Positions 34,123 through 42,741 of a DNA stretch of 64,000 nucleotides are shown here, piece after piece. This DNA is from Cellulomonas sp. P24 (GTDB lineage: Bacteria > Actinomycetota > Actinomycetes > Actinomycetales > Cellulomonadaceae): the NCBI RefSeq assembly GCF_024704385.1, contig NZ_JAJDFX010000002.1:2356001-2420000 (forward strand). The letters run 5' to 3'. Under the pieces are notes generated by a model. It was not told where the DNA came from. It saw only the letters and a list, made by a program, of their open reading frames with translations, and searched no databases. Position numbers and translations under genes: made by a program. Numbering within the stretch: position 1 is the first letter of the stretch; every line of letters begins with the position of its first letter.

Positions 34123-35455
34123 GGCTGTCGTCGCGCAGCACCACCCGCATCGTCGAGCGGCTCGCGGCGGCACCGGCGACGACGAGCAGGCTCGCGGCGA
34201 GGACCGACCCCACGAACCTGAGCGCGACGTCGACGTGCGTGAAGGCCGACATCCCCATGGCAGGGACGAGCAGGAGCCCCACCGCGACGAGCGACGTCCC
34301 GATCGCCGCGTAGAGCGGGAGCAGCGTCTCCTTCATGCGCGCCTTGTCGAGGACGGCGAGGTCGGTGCCGGCCAGCGCGAGGGCCCGGTACTGGTCACGC
34401 TGGTCGATGACCCGGCCGGACTGCATGACGCCGGTGGACACCGCGGCGAGCACGCCCGCGATCGCCAGTGTGAGCAGAGCCCCGGTGGACAGGTCCGCCA
34501 GGTACTGGTGGTCGGACGCCGACGTCGTCGTGGAGGTGTCGAGGACTGCCATGACGCTCGCGATGCCGGCGATGAACGTCGCGAGCGATACCCCGCCGAC
34601 CGAGCGCCAGGCCGTTCGCGGCTGGTCCATCAGGCGGCGCCCGGCGAGCAGCGTCGCGACGTCCTTGGCCCGCGCCGTGACGATCCGACCCTGGAGGTAC
34701 GCGACGAACGGACCGACGACGTTGATCGTGGAGATGCCTACCACGAGCAGCCCGACCAGCACGACGACCGGGACGTTCACGTCCGAGCGCATCGTCACGC
34801 CGAAGGCCACCGCCGCCAGGAGCATCGTCAGGAGCCGGACGGCCCGGAGCCCGGCCGGTCGCACGCGCGCCGCGACCCCCAGCGGGGTGATCGCCACCCG
34901 TCGCAGGCTGGACACCGCACTGAGCAGCGCCACGACCGTCACCGCACCCACGGCGGCCAGGACGGTCGGGACCCCGACCCACAGCTCGCCGAGGTCGAAC
35001 GTGCGTCCCTCGAACCGCAGGCGAGCAACCGCCGGCAGCAGTGCCGCGTACCCGAGGACGCCGGCGAGCCCACCGGCCAGCGCCTGCGCACCGGCTTCGA
35101 GCAGGGTGACGACCGCGACCTGGGCCGTCGTCGCTCCGCACAGCCGGAGCGTGGCCAGCCGGGCGTCGCGTCGGGCGACCACGAGCCTTGCGGCCGCGCC
35201 CCCGAGGGTCACCAGCGGGATCAGCAGGAGCGCGGCAGCGATGCGGGCGAGGACCGGGTAGGTGCTCTCGACGTCGCTCAGCGGGAGACCGGCCGCCCTC
35301 CCGTCGAACGCGGCGATCCCCCCGAGGACCACGAGCAGGACGGCCGTCGTCGCCCCGAACGCGATCACGGCGAGGCCGCTCGTGAGGGCCTGCGGGTCGG
35401 AGCGCCCGGCGCTGCGACGGCGCACCAGCCACCAGAGTCGTACCGCGGCGGTCAC
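34118..35455 (-). CDS. ABC transporter permease, FtsX/MacB-like
   Basis: 445 residues from GTG 35455, with about ten hydrophobic spans in two FtsX-like halves; the first half carries RLATLRLCGATTAQVAVVTL and the second DQRDQYRALALAGTDLAVLD, the coupling-helix segments of this superfamily. It pairs with the LolD-type ATPase upstream, whose stop overlaps its start (GTGA). Such two-gene modules export peptides or lipids, or act in cell-envelope stress; there is no two-component system next to it to suggest antibiotic sensing. The last codons fall in the minisatellite. Confidence 0.85.
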   Translation of the reverse strand: MTAAVRLWWLVRRRSAGRSDPQALTSGLAVIAFGATTAVLLVVLGGIAAFDGRAAGLPLSDVESTYPVLARIAAALLLIPLVTLGGAAARLVVARRDARLATLRLCGATTAQVAVVTLLEAGAQALAGGLAGVLGYAALLPAVARLRFEGRTFDLGELWVGVPTVLAAVGAVTVVALLSAVSSLRRVAITPLGVAARVRPAGLRAVRLLTMLLAAVAFGVTMRSDVNVPVVVLVGLLVVGISTINVVGPFVAYLQGRIVTARAKDVATLLAGRRLMDQPRTAWRSVGGVSLATFIAGIASVMAVLDTSTTTSASDHQYLADLSTGALLTLAIAGVLAAVSTGVMQSGRVIDQRDQYRALALAGTDLAVLDKARMKETLLPLYAAIGTSLVAVGLLLVPAMGMSAFTHVDVALRFVGSVLAASLLVVAGAAASRSTMRVVLRDDSR

Positions 35456-36150
35456 CGGGTCATCGCCTCGGTCGTGATGCGGCCGTCCTGCACCTGGATG
35501 GTGCGCGAGCACCAGCGGGCGACCTCAGGGTCGTGCGTGACGACCACGAGCGTCGCGCCGGCGGCACGGGTGCTCTCGGTGAGCACCTGCATCGTGTCGT
35601 GGCCGGTCGCCCGGTCGAGGGCCCCGGTCGGCTCGTCCGCGAACACCGCGCCGGGTGCGCCGACGAGCGCCCGGGCGATCGCCACCCGCTGGGCCTGCCC
35701 GCCGGACAGCTCGCCCGGTCGACGGTCCTGCAGGCCTGCGAGGCCGAGGTGGTCGATCCACCGGGAGGCCACTGCGCACGCGTCGCGCCGGGACGTGCCC
35801 GCGAGCATGAGCGGCAGGGCGACGTTCTCGACCGCGGGCAGCTCGGGGAGGAGCTGGCCGGACTGGAAGACGAAGCCGAAGTCCTCGCGGCGGAGCACGG
35901 TGCGCCGGGCGTCCGAGAGCGTGGTGAGGTCCGCGCCGCGCCACGTGATTGAACCGGCGGTCGGGCGCAGGATCCCCGCGAGGCAGTGCAGCAGCGTCGT
36001 CTTGCCCGAGCCGGACGGGCCCATGATCGCGACGGACTCGCCGGCCGCGATCGTCAGCTCGACGTCGATCAGGGCGTGCGCGGCGTTCAGACCGCTGCCG
36101 TACGTCTGGGTCAGCCCGAGCGCGACGAGGTCGGAGGAGGTCGTGGTCAT
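35452..36150 (-). CDS. ABC transporter ATPase, LolD/MacB type
   Basis: 232 residues. Walker A is GPSGSGKTTLLHCLAG, the Q-loop is VFQSGQLLPEL, the signature is LSGGQAQRVAIARAL, Walker B is AVFADEPTGALD and the switch His is in VVVTHDPE; all are intact. Start ATG 36150 lies six bases after CATCAT on the minus strand, so a leaderless message is likely. It forms an overlapping pair with the FtsX-like permease and should energise a mechanotransmission-type exporter. Confidence 0.92.
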   Translation of the reverse strand: MTTTSSDLVALGLTQTYGSGLNAAHALIDVELTIAAGESVAIMGPSGSGKTTLLHCLAGILRPTAGSITWRGADLTTLSDARRTVLRREDFGFVFQSGQLLPELPAVENVALPLMLAGTSRRDACAVASRWIDHLGLAGLQDRRPGELSGGQAQRVAIARALVGAPGAVFADEPTGALDRATGHDTMQVLTESTRAAGATLVVVTHDPEVARWCSRTIQVQDGRITTEAMTR

Positions 36151-36156
36151 GCGCCC

Positions 36157-36162
36157 ATGATG
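36157..36162 (-). promoter_or_regulatory. -10 hexamer of the ABC ATPase gene
   Basis: CATCAT on the minus strand ends six bases before ATG 36150. Confidence 0.4.
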
Positions 36163-36331
36163 GCCGCCGACACCTCGACGCGGCGTCGGACGACGGGGTG
36201 AGCCTCGACTCGACGTGTCGTCCTGGGGTCGCGGGCCGGGTCAGCCTGGGGGGTGGGGGCGGGTGCGCGGTGGCGCCCGGTTTGGGGACGGGGCGCCGGG
36301 ACGGTATCGTCATCCCCGGCCCTTGGGCCAT

Positions 36332-36404
36332 GCGCCCGTAGCTCAACGGATAGAGCATCTGACTACGGATCAGAAGGTTGGGGGTTCGAATCCCTTCGGG
36401 CGCA
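36332..36404 (+). tRNA. tRNA-Arg (anticodon ACG)
   Basis: 73 nt. The acceptor stem GCGCCCG pairs with CGGGCGC, the D arm is GCTCAACGGATAGAGC, and the anticodon stem CTGAC/... with loop CTACGGA reads ACG. The T arm is GGGGG-TTCGAAT-CCCTT. The discriminator is A and CCA is not encoded. Confidence 0.96.
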
Positions 36405-36416
36405 CAGTGAGACGTT

Positions 36417-36446
36417 GGCCCGGCATCGTCATGGTGCCGGGCCTTT
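36417..36446 (+). terminator. Intrinsic terminator of tRNA-Arg
   Basis: GGCCCGGCA (36417-36425) and TGCCGGGCC (36435-36443) form a perfect 9-bp stem followed by TTT, 12 bp after the tRNA. Confidence 0.85.
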
Positions 36447-36630
36447 GTCGTCTCCCTGTCGGTGATTTCCCAGGACAGCGGCCTGCACCTGGCTCGCAGG
36501 CCAGATGTCGCCGCCGCGCGCCGGGCTGATGACCCGGGTGGAGCGACCGGGTCGGGTCAGCGACGGTGGACCACGGCGTCGACGATCTCGTCGACCGGTC
36601 GTGCGATGCCCAGGCTCCTGGGCGCCCCGC

Positions 36631-37374
36631 TCACGAGGTGCGCCGGCGGCCGAGTTGACGGAGCTTCCAGCCCACGAGGGCGAACCAGACCGGCAGCAGG
36701 AGCCCGTAGATCGCGTAGCCCGACCCGATCATGGGTCGCAGCGTCTCGGCGACGATCCCGGCCGCGCCGGTGACGACCCCGAGGGTGGCGACGACGCGGC
36801 CGACGTGCCCGGTCCGCATGGTCAGGGACAGGACGAGGATCGCGGCGGCCGTCAGGACCCCGGCCCAGGACACCGCGTTCGTGGCCGCGATGAGTGCGTC
36901 CGCGGCGCTGACCAGGCTCGCCCGTTCGGCGCCCGAGCTGGTCGCCGCGTAGGAGTCGGCGAGCACGACCAGCCCGCCGTTCAGGGACTGCGGGCTGCTG
37001 CCCAGGGCCAGCGCGATGGTCTCGGAGGCGATCCCGAACAGTCCGCCGATGGCCGCCATGCTCTTGTTCACCCCCTTGAGCGCCACGGCGAGGGCTGCGA
37101 ACACGACGAGTGCGGGCACGCTCAGCCCGACGAAGCACACCAGCTCGGTCAGGTAGACGAACCTGTGGGCATCGATGTACTCGAGCAACGCGCGTCCGTC
37201 GGTCGGGGGGATGGGCGCGGCGAAGACCAGCACGACCGGTACCAGCACGAGCAGCACGAACACCAGTGCCGACAGGGCGCCGGCCCGGTACAAGGGTGCC
37301 CACGACGGGTCGAGCCCCGCCGGCTCGGCACGGTTCACGCTGGGCAGGTTGGTCCTGGCCTTGCGGACCGTCAT
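36631..37374 (-). CDS. Six-span integral membrane protein, DUF4386-like
   Basis: 247 residues from ATG 37374, with GAGGTGG before it. Six hydrophobic spans are visible (for example ALSALVFVLLVLVPVVLVF and LVCFVGLSVPALVVFAALAV), with an end LVGWKLRQLGRRRTS. The layout (a short soluble N-terminus, a conserved-looking LLEYIDAHRFVYL, and SxxAxA loops) resembles DUF4386 proteins, whose function is unknown; this is a tentative match. The gene stands alone between tRNA-Arg and a 314-bp gap. Confidence 0.65.
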   Translation of the reverse strand: MTVRKARTNLPSVNRAEPAGLDPSWAPLYRAGALSALVFVLLVLVPVVLVFAAPIPPTDGRALLEYIDAHRFVYLTELVCFVGLSVPALVVFAALAVALKGVNKSMAAIGGLFGIASETIALALGSSPQSLNGGLVVLADSYAATSSGAERASLVSAADALIAATNAVSWAGVLTAAAILVLSLTMRTGHVGRVVATLGVVTGAAGIVAETLRPMIGSGYAIYGLLLPVWFALVGWKLRQLGRRRTS

Positions 37375-37688
37375 CGTCGCCACCTCGGAGCACGGGGTCG
37401 AGACGTCGGGGTCAGCCGTCTCATCGGAGCGAGCATTCGAGCGCCTCCACCACGCGGACGCGGCGGACGCACCAGTCGCCTCACGTCCTGACAGCCAGAC
37501 TCCCACCGTTGGCCGGGCGCCGCGACCGACAGGTTGGCTCCGGTGCTGGAGGAGACCGACACGCACGGGACGCAGGTGTCTGCCTGCTGGGCCCGTGCGA
37601 TCGGTCTGAGGTCGTCGTCCGCGACCCGTTCGGGTGATCCGCCGCGAACGGACTGAGGCCGCGCCCGTTGCGCTGCGAGAATCCGTGC
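37375..37688. other. Gene-free stretch
   Basis: No convincing coding frame, RNA or repeat was seen. Its left end carries the ribosome site of the minus-strand membrane protein, and GAGAAT at 37677-37682 is a possible -10 for the leaderless DUF2510 gene. Confidence 0.5.
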
Positions 37689-38297
37689 GTGGACCCGTTT
37701 CCTGCCGCCGGCTGGTACGACGACGGGGCGACCCCGGGCGTGCTGCGCTGGTTCGACGGCTCGGTCTGGACGGAGTACACGGTGCCGGTCGGCAGGCCCG
37801 ACCAGATGCCGGCCCCGGCTCCGGGTCCGGCCCCGAGTCCGGTCCCGGCACCGAACCCGGAGCCGACACCGGCCCCGGCGTCGACCTTCGGCCACGTCCC
37901 CACCGTGCGGCTCGGGCAGTCGCTCAATCTCGCCGACCATGTGGTCGAGACCGCCGAGTACCGGCGCAACCGGCTCGACGAGGCGCTCGCGCTGCGCCGC
38001 CGGGCCGTTGCACTGTTCGGTGGCGCGCTCGCGGTCCTCCTGGTGGTGGGGATGGTCGGCATCGCGATGCACGGTGCGGACACGATCTGGTACGTCGGCG
38101 TGGTGGCGTCCGCCGTGCTCTGCGTCCGGGCGTGGCGCGACTACACGAACGCGACGTACCGCGGTGCGCCCGCGTTGACGACGACGGCCTGGGTGATGGC
38201 GGGGGTTGCGCTGATCGTGGCGCTCGCGGTCCTCGTCGCCGGTCCGATCGCCACGATCACCACGCTGGCGCACCTCGTGGACAAGGTCAGGCGCTGA
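37689..38297 (+). CDS. DUF2510 membrane protein
   Basis: 202 residues from GTG 37689. The N-terminal DUF2510 module is AGWYDDGATPGVLRWFDGSV with WTEYT, a short Trp-rich domain common in actinobacterial membrane proteins. A Pro/Ala linker (about residues 45-70) and two or three membrane spans (about 112-200) follow. GAGAAT ends six bases before the start, so translation is probably leaderless. DUF2510 is thought to be a surface- or envelope-associated module; no specific role can be assigned. Confidence 0.8.
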   Translation: MDPFPAAGWYDDGATPGVLRWFDGSVWTEYTVPVGRPDQMPAPAPGPAPSPVPAPNPEPTPAPASTFGHVPTVRLGQSLNLADHVVETAEYRRNRLDEALALRRRAVALFGGALAVLLVVGMVGIAMHGADTIWYVGVVASAVLCVRAWRDYTNATYRGAPALTTTAWVMAGVALIVALAVLVAGPIATITTLAHLVDKVRR

Positions 38298-38320
38298 CCC
38301 TCCCGGCCGGGCGGCGTTGA

Positions 38321-38326
38321 TACCGT
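38321..38326 (+). promoter_or_regulatory. -10 hexamer of a leaderless acetyltransferase transcript
   Basis: TACCGT ends exactly six bases before GTG 38333, and no ribosome site lies between. Confidence 0.5.
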
Positions 38327-38332
38327 CGGGAA

Positions 38333-38911
38333 GTGATCGGTGCCGCATCCTCTGAACCGGATGCGTTTCCCTGTTCCATCGAGCAGGCGACGTCGTCGGA
38401 CGCCGCAGGTGTGTACGACGTCATGCGGACGACCTGGTTGAGCACGTACCCGAACGAGGCGCTGGGCATCTCGGTCGAGAGCATTCGCGCGCGCGTCGAG
38501 GGTGAGCACGGTGAGGGCGTCTCCGGGCGGATCGAGAGATGGCGTCAGGCCATCGAGGACCCGGATTGCCACATCGTCGTCGCGAAGCAGGGCGATCGCG
38601 TCCTGGGCTATGTCGCACCCTTCTACGACGAGAACGAGCAGCACTTCCGACTCGGCGGGCTCTACGTCCTGCCGGAGGCCCAAGGGAAGGGGCTGGGTCA
38701 CCAGCTCATCGAGGCTGCGATCACGAGCATCGGACGCGAGCACGACATCTATCTGCACGTGGCGACGTACAACGCGCGGACGATCGACTTCTACACGCGG
38801 CACGGATTTGTCGAGACGGGTCGCGACATGACTGGCAGCACGCCGGGCCCGCAGGACGGGCGCGACATCCCCGAGCTGGAGATGGTGCTGCCTGCGGGCG
38901 TCACGGAGTAG
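38333..38911 (+). CDS. GNAT-family N-acetyltransferase
   Basis: 192 residues. The acetyl-CoA motif A is LYVLPEAQGKGLGHQLIEAA (about residues 111-130), followed by the typical NARTIDFYTRHGFVETGR end. The N-terminal half has the TWLSTYPNE stretch seen in the Ard1/RimI-like group with an unknown substrate. It has its own leaderless promoter and is not part of the downstream recycling operon, which starts 1.2 kb away. Confidence 0.85.
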   Translation: MIGAASSEPDAFPCSIEQATSSDAAGVYDVMRTTWLSTYPNEALGISVESIRARVEGEHGEGVSGRIERWRQAIEDPDCHIVVAKQGDRVLGYVAPFYDENEQHFRLGGLYVLPEAQGKGLGHQLIEAAITSIGREHDIYLHVATYNARTIDFYTRHGFVETGRDMTGSTPGPQDGRDIPELEMVLPAGVTE

Positions 38912-39020
38912 CGACTGATCCCTCTTGCGCCGTCAGCAGGCCGGGCTGACGGCTGCACGGTACCCGGCCGGTGGACGGTCCGGCAGCGCCGCCGCGCTGA
39001 CTCGGCGGGGAGCCCCGCGC

Positions 39021-39920
39021 CTACTCGGCGGGGATCCGCCGGGCACGGACCGCGCTGTAGGTCTGCTGCAGCGCGGTGACCGACTGGTCGTAGGACGCCT
39101 GGGCGATCCCGATGAAGAGGCAGTCGACGACGGTCAGCTGGGCGATCCTGCTGCCGAGGGCGCCCGACCGGAAGAGCGTCTCGCGGGCGGCGGTGAGGAG
39201 CACGATGTCGGCGACCGCGGTCAGGGGCGACCGGCTGAAGTTCGTGAGCGCGATCGTCGTCGCCCCTCGGGCCCGGGCCTGCGTGAGGTAGTCGACCGTG
39301 TCGGTGGTCGTGCCGGAGTGCGAGACCGCGAAGGCCACGCACTTCTCGTCGAGGACGGCTGCCGTCGTCAGCGCCGCGTGCGGGTCGTGCCACATCAGCG
39401 CGGTGAGGCCGATCCGGGTGAGCTTCTGCTGCAGGTCGAGGCCGACGATCGAGCCGGCGCCGACGCCGAAGATGTCGACGCGACGGGCACGGAGGATCGC
39501 GTGGATCGCGGCGGTCAGGGCCTCGGTGTCGAGGACGGCCGCCGTGTCGGAGATCGACAGCGTCTCGCTGAGGGCGATCTTGGAGATGATGTCCGCGATC
39601 GTGTCGTCCTGGTCGATGTCACCGGACACCGGGGGCAGGTCGGAGGTCTGGAGGCGCTCGCGGGCGGCCTCCTGCGCGAGGTCGAGGCGGAGGTCCTGGT
39701 ACCGGGTGTAGCCGACGCTCCGGTAGAAGCGGACCACGGAGGTGGTGGAGGTGTGGCTGCGTTCCGCGAGCTCGGTGATCGAGAGGTTCGCCGCGGCGAC
39801 GGGGTCGTCGAGCAGCACCTCGGCGACCTGGCGCTCGGAGCGGCGGAGCGTGGGGCGCGCCTCGCGGATGCGGACGAGGACGGTGCGGGACTCGTGCTCG
39901 CGCGCGGCCGTCGTGTCCAC
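39021..39920 (-). CDS. MurR/RpiR-family regulator of the peptidoglycan-recycling operon
   Basis: 299 residues from GTG 39920, with GGGGAGA six bases upstream; ATG 39965 would add 15 residues. The N-terminal HTH_6 domain is LRRSERQVAEVLLDDP with ITELAERSHTSTTSVVRFYR, and the C-terminal SIS domain is VDIFGVGAGSIVGLDLQQKL with AVSHSGTTTDTVDYL. RpiR-type proteins sense phosphosugars. Its divergent position next to murQ and anmK suggests that N-acetylmuramic acid 6-phosphate is the effector, as for MurR of E. coli. Confidence 0.9.
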   Translation of the reverse strand: MDTTAAREHESRTVLVRIREARPTLRRSERQVAEVLLDDPVAAANLSITELAERSHTSTTSVVRFYRSVGYTRYQDLRLDLAQEAARERLQTSDLPPVSGDIDQDDTIADIISKIALSETLSISDTAAVLDTEALTAAIHAILRARRVDIFGVGAGSIVGLDLQQKLTRIGLTALMWHDPHAALTTAAVLDEKCVAFAVSHSGTTTDTVDYLTQARARGATTIALTNFSRSPLTAVADIVLLTAARETLFRSGALGSRIAQLTVVDCLFIGIAQASYDQSVTALQQTYSAVRARRIPAE

Positions 39921-40018
39921 TTGCGTCTCCCCGCCCTCTCGCTGCTCGGTCGCTCGGGACCACATGCTGTCACGCCGTCAGGGCGGCAGCCGAGGGGTGC
40001 GAGCCCGCCCGGAAGTTT

Positions 40019-40078
40019 GTTACATGATCGTAACCGCCGATGTACAGATTTGACCTACTCTGAACGCGAGCGCTTAAC
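40019..40078 (+). promoter_or_regulatory. Putative RpiR operator and promoter of the recycling operon
   Basis: GTTAC (40019-40023) and GTAAC (40030-40034) form an inverted repeat with a 6-bp spacer in the divergent gap. TTGACC at 40050-40055 with CTTAAC at 40073-40078 (17-bp spacing) is a candidate promoter; TACTCT at 40056-40061 is another possible -10. The operator would lie upstream of or at the -35. Confidence 0.5.
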
Positions 40079-40142
40079 GCCCGACCGCACCGAGGGCCCT
40101 GACCGTGACTCGACGGTCGCCCAGCAGCGAATGGAGCAGTTC

Positions 40143-41696
40143 ATGTCAGCACGCACCCGCGCGACACGCGGCTGGATCGCCGCAGTCGCGTCCGTCGCCG
40201 TTCTCACCCTGGCCGCCTGCTCGAGCCCCACGAGCTCGAGCACGCCGTCCTCGACCACCGGCAAGGCCGGCGGATCCCTCGTGATCGGTGTCACCAGCGA
40301 CCCCGACACGCTCTTCCCGTGGAAGGCCACCCAGTTCCAGGCCGTCCACCTGCTCGAGAACATCTACGGGACGTTGACGCAGTTCGACAAGGACCTCAAC
40401 GTGGTCCCCGGGCTCGCGACGTCGTGGGACGCCTCGGCCGACGGGAAGACCCTCACGCTCCACCTGCGCACCGGCGTGACGTTCGACGACGGCACGGCCT
40501 TCGACTCGGCGTCGGTCAAGAGCTCGCTCGACGCGATCAAGGACGAGGCGACCGCCGCCGTCGCCCGGTCCTCGCTGTCGGCCGTGACCTCGGTCGACGC
40601 GCCCGACGCGTCGACCGTCGTGCTCAACCTGTCCGCCCCCGACGCTGCCCTTCCCGCGAACCTGGCCACCGTCAACATGGCGATGCTCCCGGCCGGCGCG
40701 ACCGAGACCGCGCTCAACACGACGCCCGACGGCACCGGCCCGTACAAGCTCGAGTCGCGCAAGCCGAGCCAGTCGATCACCCTCGCCGCGAACCCGACGT
40801 ACTGGGGAGACGCCCCCACGCTCGCGAGCATCGAGTTCCGCGTCATCCCGGACGAGTCGTCGATCGTCTCCGCGCTCCAGTCCGGGAACGTGCAGATGGC
40901 CGTGTTCGACGACCCGCTGGTCGCCAAGACCGCCGAGGGCCCGAACGTCACCGTGACCAAGACGCCGCAGCTCTCGTACCACGTGCTGCAGCTCAACGCC
41001 CGTCGCGGCGACCTCACCGACGTCAACGTGCGCCTCGCGATGCAGTGCGCGATCGACCGTCAGCAGGTCCTCGACACCGCAGCCCTCGGCGAGGGCGAGG
41101 TGACCGGCCCGATCACGTCACCGGCGTACAAGTCCGACCCGACGTCGCGGCCGTGCCCGACGCGCGACCTGGCGAAGGCCAAGGAATACCTCGCCAAGGC
41201 GGGCAAGAGCTCGGGCGTCACGATCGACACGATCGTCTCCCAGGGTGAGTACGCGACCTCGGTCAACGAGGCGCAGAACCTCGCGGCGCAGCTCGCCGAG
41301 GCGGGCATCACGCTCAAGCTCGAGGTGCTCGAGTCGGGTGCGTACGTCGACCGCTGGATCGCCGGCGACTTCGACGCCGCGGTGGCCCTCAACGGTGGAC
41401 GCCCGGACCCGGACGGCATGTACGGCCGCTACTTCACCAGCACGGGCAACCTCAACAAGGTCGCCGGGTACAGCTCGCCCGAGCTCGACGCGCTCTTCGC
41501 CGAGGGCAAGGCCACGACCGACCCGAAGGCCCGCAAGGCGATCTACACGAAGATCTCGGACGACCTCGAGAACAACGCCGCGTGGATCTGGATGTTCACG
41601 AGCTACACGTACACCGCGACCGCGACGTCCGTGCACGGGTACACGCCGATGGCGAACGGCTCGCTGCAGTCGCTCCGCAGCACGACCGTCGGCTAG
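40143..41696 (+). CDS. Peptide-type ABC importer, binding lipoprotein (muropeptide candidate)
   Basis: 517 residues, family-5 extracellular solute-binding protein. A signal peptide ends in the lipobox LTLAAC (Cys near residue 24). The core has GGSLVIGVTSDPDTLFPWKA and PGLATSWDASADGKTLTLHL, typical of DppA/OppA types. Start ATG 40143 follows GGAG. It heads an operon with murQ, anmK and an epimerase, so the cargo is inferred to be (anhydro)muropeptides or murein peptides, as with MppA/Opp. A strong hairpin after the gene favours excess binding protein. Confidence 0.9.
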   Translation: MSARTRATRGWIAAVASVAVLTLAACSSPTSSSTPSSTTGKAGGSLVIGVTSDPDTLFPWKATQFQAVHLLENIYGTLTQFDKDLNVVPGLATSWDASADGKTLTLHLRTGVTFDDGTAFDSASVKSSLDAIKDEATAAVARSSLSAVTSVDAPDASTVVLNLSAPDAALPANLATVNMAMLPAGATETALNTTPDGTGPYKLESRKPSQSITLAANPTYWGDAPTLASIEFRVIPDESSIVSALQSGNVQMAVFDDPLVAKTAEGPNVTVTKTPQLSYHVLQLNARRGDLTDVNVRLAMQCAIDRQQVLDTAALGEGEVTGPITSPAYKSDPTSRPCPTRDLAKAKEYLAKAGKSSGVTIDTIVSQGEYATSVNEAQNLAAQLAEAGITLKLEVLESGAYVDRWIAGDFDAAVALNGGRPDPDGMYGRYFTSTGNLNKVAGYSSPELDALFAEGKATTDPKARKAIYTKISDDLENNAAWIWMFTSYTYTATATSVHGYTPMANGSLQSLRSTTVG

Positions 41697-41714
41697 CCGC
41701 ACACAGCCGCACAT

Positions 41715-41752
41715 GGGGTGGTGGGACCGGCACCCGCCGGTCCCACCACCCC
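41715..41752 (+). terminator. Intercistronic hairpin after the binding-protein gene
   Basis: A perfect 16-bp stem (41715-41730 with 41737-41752) encloses the loop CACCCG, with no T-run. It lies nine bases before the permease start and probably stabilises the upstream message or partly stops transcription. Confidence 0.82.
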
Positions 41753-41760
41753 CTGACGAG

Positions 41761-42741
41761 ATGGGCATCATGGTCCGACAGCTCCTCCACCACAGCGTCG
41801 TGCGCCGCGGCACGCAGATGGTCGTCACGTTGTTCGGCGTCGCCGTCTTCGTGTTCATCATGCTGCGGGCGATCCCGGGCAACCAGATCACCGCCGGCCT
41901 CGGCACCGAGGCCGCGGCGCTCACCCCGGCCCAGCGCGCCGCGCTCGAGAGCTACTACGGTCTCGACAAGCCGCTGCTCACGCAGTTCTTCGGCTGGCTC
42001 GGGAACGTGTGCACCGGCAACCTCGGGTTCTCGTCGCGCTCGCAGCAGAGCGTCCTCGACATGACGATGCACTCGCTCCCCGTCACGCTCGAGCTCGCGA
42101 TCCTCGCGATCGTCCTCGGCCTGGTGATCGGGGTGCCGCTCGGGATGCTCTCGGCCTCGAGGCCGGAGTCGCCCCGTGACGCGATCGCGCAGACCGTCGG
42201 CCTCGCCGGGCTGTCGATCCCGGCGTTCCTGCTCGCGACCGCGCTGCTCTCGGTCCTCGCCCAGGTGTGGGGCTACAACCCGAACGGCCGGGTCTTCGCC
42301 CCGATCACGCAGGACGTCCTGCTCAACCTCCAGCAGATGATGCTGCCCGCGTTCGTCCTCGGGTTCGGGATCGCGGCACCGATCATGCGCACCACCCGGA
42401 CGGCGGTCCTCGACGTCCGCTCCGAGGACTTCGTCAGGACGGCGCGTGCCAAGGGGGTGCCGGTGCGACGCCTGTACGTCCGGCACATCCTCGGCAACGC
42501 GCTGGTCCCGATCGTCACGATGACCGGTCTGCAGTTCGGCTACCTGCTCGGCGGAGCGGTCGTCGTGGAGCAGGTCTTCTCGATCCCCGGGATCGGACGT
42601 CAGGTCCTGCTCGGTATCCAGCAGAAGGAGTACGCGGTGGTGCAGAGCACCGTGCTCGTCATCGCGGTCGCGTTCGTCCTGGTCAACCTCCTGACCGACG
42701 TCCTGTACCGCGTGATCGACCCGAGGGTGCGTGCCTCATGA
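41761..42741 (+). CDS. Peptide-type ABC transporter permease (DppB-like)
   Basis: 326 residues with six membrane spans. The start LLHHSVVRRGTQMVVTLFGV and the later RTARAKGVPVRRLYVRHILG (EAA loop) are typical of DppB/OppB. The extended first periplasmic loop (LTPAQRAALESYYGLDKPLL) is also as in the family. ATG 41761 or 41770 begins the protein. The stop overlaps the next permease start by ATGA. Confidence 0.92.
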   Translation: MGIMVRQLLHHSVVRRGTQMVVTLFGVAVFVFIMLRAIPGNQITAGLGTEAAALTPAQRAALESYYGLDKPLLTQFFGWLGNVCTGNLGFSSRSQQSVLDMTMHSLPVTLELAILAIVLGLVIGVPLGMLSASRPESPRDAIAQTVGLAGLSIPAFLLATALLSVLAQVWGYNPNGRVFAPITQDVLLNLQQMMLPAFVLGFGIAAPIMRTTRTAVLDVRSEDFVRTARAKGVPVRRLYVRHILGNALVPIVTMTGLQFGYLLGGAVVVEQVFSIPGIGRQVLLGIQQKEYAVVQSTVLVIAVAFVLVNLLTDVLYRVIDPRVRAS

